Shown: positions 56,484-64,000 of the stretch, one piece after another
Numbering within the stretch: position 1 is the first letter of the stretch
How the letters are laid out: each line of letters opens with the position of its first letter
Assembly (NCBI GenBank): GCA_036346275.1
Contig: CM070721.1
Coordinates: forward strand, 54,337,869-54,401,868
DNA: 64,000 bases
Source of the DNA: Otatea glauca
Lineage: Eukaryota > Streptophyta > Magnoliopsida > Poales > Poaceae
Reading direction: 5' to 3'
Made by a program: the position numbers and the translations under genes
Notes under the pieces: model-generated
What the model was told of the DNA's origin: nothing
What the model saw: only the letters and a program-made list of their open reading frames with translations
The model's database searches: none

Positions 56484-58499
56484 TGTAACAACCTGAAAAA
56501 TCTAAAAATAGATAAAATAAAAAATTAAATTGGAATTATTATTCTATTCTGAATTTCTATATTTTCTGCATTTTTCTGAATTTTGGTCTTTAAGAAAAAT
56601 TATTTTATTTCTTGAATCCTTATTTTCCAATCTTTGAAATCCAAAATCATATAAGGATGAAGTCCAGAGAAAATTTACTTAAATCCAAAGATAACTTCAT
56701 AACCATCTCAAAGAATTTCAAAAACATTTGAAAGCATTAAAATCCTTAATAAAATCATTTGTATTGTTGAATTTCTCGTTTCCAAATGTGATAATTAAAA
56801 ACACAAAAAGAGAAAATCTAAATAAAATTTATTTAAATCCCTAGACCATGTCTGAATGTCTCCAAAAAGTCCTAAAGGAATTTTAACCCATTTATTGTTG
56901 ATAAGAAATTAAGAACAGTCATGGAAGACTAAGAACAATAGCATTCATAATTAATTAAAATTGTACAAATATTATATCCTTCTGAAATTTTTATTATATC
57001 ACATAAAGAATGAAATAACCATAGAGAAAAATTCTAAAAAATAAATCATTTTATTTTATGCATTTAGAAAATAAAAAACAGAAAACTCAAATAAACTGCA
57101 GAAACAATGTCAGAATTTTATAAAAAATATCTATAATTGATCATCCTATGAAAAGTTTTTTATTCGTTGTGTTCTTCGTTCGCAACGTGTAGAACCTGAC
57201 GTCATTGATTCCATCATCAACAACGTCAGCTACGACCACGACTTCGTTGTAAACAACAATTAAGCAAGGCAAGTACTCCCTTTGACCATGTTGATTCCAG
57301 TCTTACAAATGTTTTATTAAATGTTTTATTGCATACATTATGATCATTAAACACTGCTACTTCGTGGGTATTGGTAGTTATACCTGTAGAATCATAGATC
57401 TTCCTTGAAAAGTACGGATTTGTGAACCTTGATAACCCTAGAATATGGTAGACAATACTTAATGTCAACTTGGGATCACTCATACTTAGTAGTCATGCTT
57501 AGCCATGCTTAATAAAAACTCAAACTCCTTATAACTTAAAATGTTGGACAAGATTAAAAGGGGTGGATATCACTATTTAATGTTGTTGATATTTTGGATG
57601 AAAATGAAAATAAAACTATGGTTTTGATGCGGGCAATTACAGGCAATAGCCGGAGGTGTAGGTTTTGCACGTAGTGTAGGGGGAGATTATTGCCTGTGTC
57701 AGATTAAGGACCGAACTCAGTGTTCGTTAAACCCAAGAATTACCGTACAACCACAAGTGCTGGTATGGGACAACTTTAAACCAATTAAGTTATCTGGTTT
57801 AACTTTGCACATTGGAAGGCTGGAGTAGTACGGGCTCTCCTTTCAAGGTTTGCTCGAAGGGATGTCCACACCGAGGTGATCATGGAACAAACGTTTATCG
57901 ATACAACGGTGTATGCCATGCTATGGGAAGTTTCATCATTTCTATGCTCTGAGTTCTTCCGTCATAGTATGGGTTAATTGTTTATCGTCACTGTGCTGAT
58001 GCAAAGTTTACCTAGGTAATAATGTAAAGGTTTTTGTCATGAACATTCTGGCCACTACGCCAAAGGTGCGTGAAACATGCGGCAAAAAAGGTCATGACTT
58101 GTGGGTAAAGATGTACACCTCTGCAGAGTGTAAAAAACTTTTCGAAAAGCCGTTCCCGCGGTTATGGGAGTCTTGGTGTGCCAGCACTAGTTAGATGTTT
58201 TTATTTTCATAAAACTCTGGATTCTACCATGTGTTAGTGGAAAATGGTTCGTGGATATAGTCATGATACACAGGTTCGTGATTTTACTTATTCATACTTA
58301 CATACTATTATTTTATTTATTAAATATGCTTTTACTCAAATTTCGTTAGCAATCTACTATTAAATATTTTCATTTCAAATTGATTTTATGCAAATTAACC
58401 GTAGAAGCATTTCCTTTGAAATGGCCTGCATATATTATAGGTTTTGCAAAAGTCTTGCGGAGTACGTAAAGTACTCACCCTTGCTTATTTGTTGTTTTT
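56484..58499 (+). mobile_element. LTR 1 (TGTAACAACC type), promoter block missing, 3' end displaced by LTR 2
   Basis: It starts TGTAACAACCTGAAAAATC. Its 3' half shares long stretches with the 41.9- and 58.9-kb LTRs, for example GATGCGGGCAATTA...GGCAATAGCCG near 57628-57650 and GTCTTGCGGAGTACG at 58452-58466. The GC-rich promoter/leader block those LTRs have in the middle (about 1.8 kb including TATA) is absent: the text passes from TCAGAATTTTATAAAAAATA (near 57110) almost directly to the GTGTAGAACC(T)GACG region (near 57187). It stops in the T-run at 58499, where LTR 2 begins. Confidence 0.7.
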
Positions 58500-58933
58500 T
58501 GTAACATCCCATAAAATTCAAAAATATGAAAAATAAAATTTTTAAATTTAAAAATGGAATTGAATAAAAATTTCAATTGGAATTGATATTTTTATTTTAA
58601 ATAATATCTTTTCCTCATTTTCTTGTATTCTAATCTTAAGAAAAGAAAGATTTCCTTTATTAAAATTATTTCTTCCAAAACAAAGAAACTACAAAAATAA
58701 AATTTGAGATGTAATCTCTAATGTGGATTTTAATTTCCTGAGTTTTCTTAATTATTGATTTTTCTTGAGTTTTTGCTTTAAAAGAAAAGTCTCATATATT
58801 GAAATGGTAAAATGGTACAAGTAAAAAGATAAAAACACCATAGCAATAAAAATCTGAAAAAACAATAATATTAAAATATTAGAAACCGTCATAGACCTTG
58901 TCATGCTGTCAAAAGTAATCTGAACACATTAAA
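58500..58933 (+). mobile_element. LTR 2 (TGTAACATCCC type), first 434 bp only
   Basis: It starts TGTAACATCCCATAAAATTC inside the T-run of LTR 1, at the point where the other LTRs continue TTTTAGGTGAAG. AT-rich U3-like sequence runs to 58933, where LTR 3 begins. The remainder would be expected beyond the right edge of the window. Confidence 0.6.
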
Positions 58934-61900
58934 TGTAACAGCCTCAAAAATCATAAAATAAAGAAAAATGAAATAAAAATCTTTTGTGTATTATTTTCGA
59001 AATTTCTGAATTTTTTAGATTTTCTGAATATTCTTTTGGCTTTTCTTTAATGCAAGAAGGTGAAACAAAGAATATAATAAATGGAAAATGGTAAAAAGTA
59101 AAAATGTTAATTCAACAAAAATTTACCAAAGTTTCCAAAAATATCTGAGGGCTCTCCTCAGCTTGCTTAAGTCGGTGGGTAAGCTGGATTAATAAAAATA
59201 AACAATTAATCAAAGATAATCATGAGTAAATATCTCAGGGTAAAATGGTAAAACAATTTGGTAAAAATATATGTAAGTCATCCTGACCCAAAATTTTTAT
59301 CTTGCCGACATCAAAACAGTATCAACCTTCAGTAAAAATATCAAGAATTTATTAATTCATTTTATAATTTTAAAAATTCAAAAACAGTGAATAAATAATC
59401 TGGAAAACAGTAATGTCAGAATTTTTAAAATTTAAATAATAATAATCAAAGTCTTTAATTTTTACAGAAGATGTATAATATTATTTCATTTAAATCGCAA
59501 ATTAAAAGAAAAACCGAATGGGCAATGCAGCAACTGTTGCAATGTCAGAATTTTATAAAAATCTGCATGCATAATAAAATAGTGAAAATTTTTCAGGAGG
59601 CTGGTAATATTCTTGCCGACCTATGGTAAAAATTTCATAAAATTTTGCTTTGTTTTGGCCGTCAAAAACCCCGTTTTTATCCCGTTCGGTCGTGAGTCTT
59701 CTCCAGGCTTCTTTTTCACTCTCGGCGGCGTGGGGTCCGGTTTGTCGGTGAGACACTCGGCCGACACCGCTGCCATTTGGCCCCCGCGTGTCAGCCTCCC
59801 AGCGGCGTTCTTCTCCCCTCACCCTGCTCTCTCTCTCGTGCGGCGACGACCGCCTCGGATTTTGTCGTACCCGCGCTCAAACCGACTTCATTTCCCTATA
59901 TAAACCCCTCTCATCTTGTCGCAGCCGAGCTAGCCGTGTCCCTGCGAAGCCATTCCGCCGCTACTTTGGTCTTCTTCTCCGTGACAAAAAACCCAAAGCG
60001 GGAAAAACTCGCAACCCACCGCCTCAACCCATTCCAACCCAATTCCTTCGACCCGAAGCACCCTAGCACCTCCAGGAGCTCGTCCCAAGCCTCGGCCGAA
60101 ACCCTTTCTTCCCCGGCGAGCTTCTCCACCGTGTTTTTCTTCCGCCGCCACCGCGCACGGTGAGAGCCTTCCTCCTTCATTCATTCTTCAAAGCGATTGA
60201 TGGAATTGGTTCCTTGAGTCGCGCAGGTGCTCATCCGAGTGAAAGTGAAGCTTGGTTAGCTCTAGTTTTGCATCGCCGCCGCTCGACCATTGCCGCCGCC
60301 GCCCTCGCACGGTGGCGTGCCGCTGCAGAGCCCCTCAGGCCACCGCGCCGCCACCAAAGTGTGCGCACGGATGCCCTGAACCTCAGGGTGGAACCCATTC
60401 CACCCGGAGAGCTCGCTCGCCGTCGGCGAAGCTCCGCCAGCCGCCGCCGCCCTCGCCGGTGGAATCCGCCTTCCGGCCGCCTCGGACCGCCGCGCGACCG
60501 TCCACAGGTTCGCGCGGATGCGGCGATGCTCGGGCGGAATCCATTCCGCCGCCGGCGCGGATCGCCACGGCGAGTTCAAACTTCGCCGACCACCGCTCTG
60601 GGACATCGCCAGCGGGCCCAGCTAGTCGGCCGCATGCATGTGCGTCGTCGATCGCCGCCAGAGCCCCCAATCGGTCGCAGAAGCGTAGCGATCGCGCGAG
60701 CCAGCGTGCCCGACCTCGCGCCTCGCCGACAACTGCCCCAGCGTGAGCAGCGCGCAAGCATCAGATCGACGTTGTCGCATGGGCCCACATTGTCGTCGCT
60801 AAGCGCAGTTCCGCCGAAAAGGAAAGCGTGTTTTCCACAGTGAAAGCGTACTTTCCATTTTCTGCAGTTTTCCGATTTTTAGTATTTATTCAAAACCTAG
60901 ATATTCATTTAGCTATAACTTTTGAATCATTTAACCAAATTCGGTGAAATAAATTTCTAAATTCATATAAAATTCAGTAGATTCAGAATATGTAAAAAAA
61001 TTTCAGAATTGAATTTTATTTGAATTTCGAATTTAAATTCAATGAAAAGGTTAGAAATATGCCATTCATGAAAATTTTGCAAATAACCTCCAAATCTAGT
61101 AAAATAAATTTTATTAGAATCCTTATAATCTCAGGAACCAGATTCTGTAAAAATACTTAGGGTGTGTTGTAAGAAAAATCTAAGTTATAAAATGAGTAGA
61201 AAATAATGCAATAATGGTTTAAATAGATCAATTCTTTAAATTGCAAAAGAAAACAAATAACTCATGTAACCATTCCTGAAATTGTGAAATCATTTTATTT
61301 GAATATTTCCATCTGATTTCTTTTTGGCTCTATTGAAATTTGGTATTTGTTATATGTTGCCGTACGACGTATAGAATCCGACGAAAACGGTGTGTTCGAC
61401 GAACAGGAGTTCTAAGTCGAGGACACTCAACAAGGCAAGCACCCCCTTTGATCATATTGATCCCAGTTTTATAAATGTTTTCATTAAATGTTTTACTGCA
61501 TACTTTACTTTTATTAAAGTCTGCTATATTTTGGGTATTGGTAGTTGTACCTATTGTCACATAGAACTTCCTTGATAAGTATGGATTTGTGAACCTTGAT
61601 AACCCTAAGAATAACTTAGACAGTAATTGATGTCAAACTGGGTTACTCACATTTAGTGACATGCTTAGCCAAGCTTAAATGAACATAAAACTGTGACATG
61701 GTTAAAGACTTTGGATATGACATTTAATTGGGTATGACCATTTTTGTGGTTGGTATTTTGATTGGAAAAATGAAAATAAAACTATGGTTTAGATGCGGGC
61801 AATTATTGGCAATAGCCGATTGTGCATGTCATTGCACGTAGTGTAGGGTGGAGATTGTTGCCGTGTCGGATTAAGGACCGAACTATGGGTTGTTTTCGGG

Positions 61901-62975
61901 CCAAGAATTACCGTACAACCACAGTCTTTGGTATGGGACAGCCTTAAACCAATTAAGTTATCTAGTTTAACTTTGCACATTGGAAGGTTGGAGCGATCGA
62001 GCTGTTTCTTAATGAATTGCTCGAAGGGCGTCCACACCGAGGTGATAATGGATCAAGCGTTTACCGATACACGGTGTACGCCGTACTCTGGGAAGTTCCA
62101 TCATTTCTATGCTCGAGTTCTTACGCCATAGTATGGGTTTTACGTCCGGAGTGGTGCAAAGTTAACCTAGGTAATGTAAAGGTTTTCGTCATGAACATTA
62201 CGCCACTACGCCAAAGGTGCGTGAACTATGCGGCAAAGGAAAAGGTCATGACTTGTGGGTAAAGATGTACACCTCTGCAGTGTAAAACTAATCGATTAGC
62301 CGTACCCATGTTATGGGAACTTGGTAAAGTCATCACATAGTTAGCGTTTTGTTATTTTCATAAAATGCGGTTTCTACCGTGTGTTGGTGAATTCTACTGG
62401 GTGTCAGTAGAACTGGTTTTGTGGATATGGTCAGGATACCCAGGTACATGAGATTTATTTATGTTTACATTCTGTTACTTTCGGTATTAAATTGCTTTTA
62501 CTTAAATTCCGTTTTGCAATCTACTATTCTGTATTTATATTTCAAATTAGCTTTATGCAAACTAACCATACTAGCCTTTCCTTTGAAATGGCTTACATAT
62601 ATCATAGGCTTTGCAAAAGTCTTGCGGAGTACGAAAGTACTCACCCTTGCTTAATTGTTATTTTAGGTGAAGAATCAGATTAGCTCGATGAAACATAATT
62701 TTCGCAGGATTCGGGATATTGACGATGAATTTCTAGGGATTATGCCTTGTCGGTTGCTGAGGATTGGATGGGCACACTACAAGACTTTGCTTCTTTCTTT
62801 GCTATAAACTCGAATTGTAAGATTATTATGTAAATTAGCTTTCGCTTCAATAATATGATGTATGGTTGGGATTCCAATTGTTGTAAATGTGCGTACTAGC
62901 TCACGATCATGGGACTAGTCTTGTTTGCACATGAGATTTCCATTTTGCATATATGTGAAAATGGGGTCATTCTGA
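58934..62975 (+). mobile_element. LTR 3 (about 4.04 kb), 5' LTR of a Gypsy-type retrotransposon
   Basis: It starts TGTAACAGCCTCAAAAATC and is collinear with the solo LTR at 41917-46012 throughout, roughly 90% identical by eye. The TATA box TATATAAA is at 59897-59904, followed by a GC-rich leader (59940-60840) and the AT-rich 3' half. The 3' border is mutated (no clean TTACA) but is placed by the primer-binding site two bases later. It differs from a solo LTR in that internal sequence follows. Confidence 0.82.
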
Positions 62976-62977
62976 TT

Positions 62978-64000
62978 GGTATCGAGCCATCTTGATGCAG
63001 GATAAACCCTAGAATGGTCGTTAGTATTAGTGGATCAAATTCAAAATTTACTTTTAAAAGTTATTATATTTGCAAAATGTAGCCATTGCTATTCTTTCCC
63101 CTTTTCTAAGTTCTTATTCTTACCCCTACTTTCATTTTGGTTTATAAAACAAATTCCTCTTTCCTTAAAATAAGTCTCGTCCATAGTTTATCTTTGCTAT
63201 TTGCTTCCGGTTGTCAGAGATGTCGCTACCATTCTAATTCTTCATGCTTAACCAATGAAGACTACAACGTCTACGCCGACAACCTCAAGGTGATGAACAT
63301 ACCACTTCCCCACCCCCGACAAGACAGAAGTAAAACTCGAAGATTCTGCTCCATGAAGAGCTAGTATCGCTCAACAATAAAATGTGAAAGATTAAAGTAT
63401 ATTAGTTCTTCGTTAGAAAAGGAATCCTCGCTCGTGGTAATACCATTCGGCTTTAGCTCAATAAATCATATTATGTAGTGTTTATATACTGCTGGTTGCA
63501 ATTGATTTTTATTCTTTGTTTGGGCTGATTTATATGTGAACTTAACTTTTAAGTTAAAGTTTTACAATAAATTGCCCTTATGTATGAATCTGGAAACCTC
63601 AACCCGTAGGCTTAAAAGAAAATTTCATAAAGTAACTTTTCTCTTCTTTCTATAAGAAATTCTTACAAACCTATCTCTTCTTTCTATAGAATTTCTCATA
63701 ACTTATCTTTTCCTTCTGTAGAACTTCTCACCTGTATATTCTTCTAGTCTCTGATTTTTCCTGAAAAGCCTCCTCGTTAAAATGTATAGCATAGCCTCCA
63801 TTATTGTGCTAGACCCATCGAAAATGCCTAAGTCGCGTTGAACCAACCCCTATTCAATCCTTCCCGCAAGTATCACCTAACCATGTTGATGAACCTGAAG
63901 ACACTTCATGTCGTCACTTCGCCGACTGTATGATGACTTCGAAGCCAAGATGGTCTTGTTTTTCTAAAGACTGAAAAGGATCCCCAGAAGAAGGAATTCC
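62978..64000 (+). mobile_element. PBS and start of the internal region of the LTR 3 element, cut by the window edge
   Basis: GGTATCGAGCC at 62978-62988, preceded by T at 62977, matches the initiator tRNA-Met primer-binding site (TGGTATCAGAGCC) with a small deletion. It sits right after the LTR and confirms plus-strand orientation. The next 1 kb has no intact gag; the frames are short and interrupted. The gag-pol body, if present, is beyond the window. Confidence 0.65.

Overview
The window is nuclear DNA from a flowering plant, almost certainly a grass. The evidence is one gene split into 21 exons by GT-AG introns, grass-type Stowaway MITEs with CTCCCTCC/GGAGGGAG ends, hAT, CACTA, MULE and Helitron transposons that carry pieces of plant genes, and GC-rich LTR promoters. 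I cannot name the species from sequence alone. There are no bacterial features, CRISPR arrays, rRNA genes or convincing tRNA genes.

One intact gene is present: the largest subunit of RNA polymerase I (NRPA1/RPA190), plus strand, start codon at 3833 and stop at 31208. I rebuilt it as 21 exons in continuous frame, 4944 nt including the stop, 1647 residues. Its short promoter (about 3541-3832) has four TGGGCY site II motifs and telo-box copies, the usual plan of plant ribosome-biogenesis genes. Its introns have collected transposons: a LINE 3' fragment and a short hAT-type MITE in intron 8; a 9.4-kb intron 13 holding a complete Helitron, hAT and Copia remnants, an LTR-like stretch and a minisatellite; Stowaway elements in introns 14 and 16; and a hAT-like element in intron 14.

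Upstream (1-3540) lies a decayed Mutator-like transposase on the minus strand, an AT-rich spacer and a 38-bp near-perfect palindrome. Downstream (31.6-64 kb) I found no intact host gene. The order is: low-information intergenic DNA; a TRIM-like LTR element; an inverted-repeat element; a hAT element (38264-46135) split by a 4.1-kb solo LTR; three more hAT elements with near-perfect or perfect 8-bp target duplications; a CACTA element (51175-54160) with TSD AGA; and three LTRs nested inside one another, running off the right edge.

The most notable content is gene capture. The Helitron in NRPA1 intron 13 carries a PP2C first exon and several PIP5K exons in the same orientation as the element. 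The CACTA element carries a fragment of an XH-domain/coiled-coil gene of the IDN2/FDM type, a family acting in RNA-directed DNA methylation. A second, inverted copy of that fragment lies 2 kb away, beside an exon of the NEDD8-E1 subunit AXR1. A transcript crossing both copies could fold into double-stranded RNA against a silencing factor. That is an inference and needs small-RNA data.
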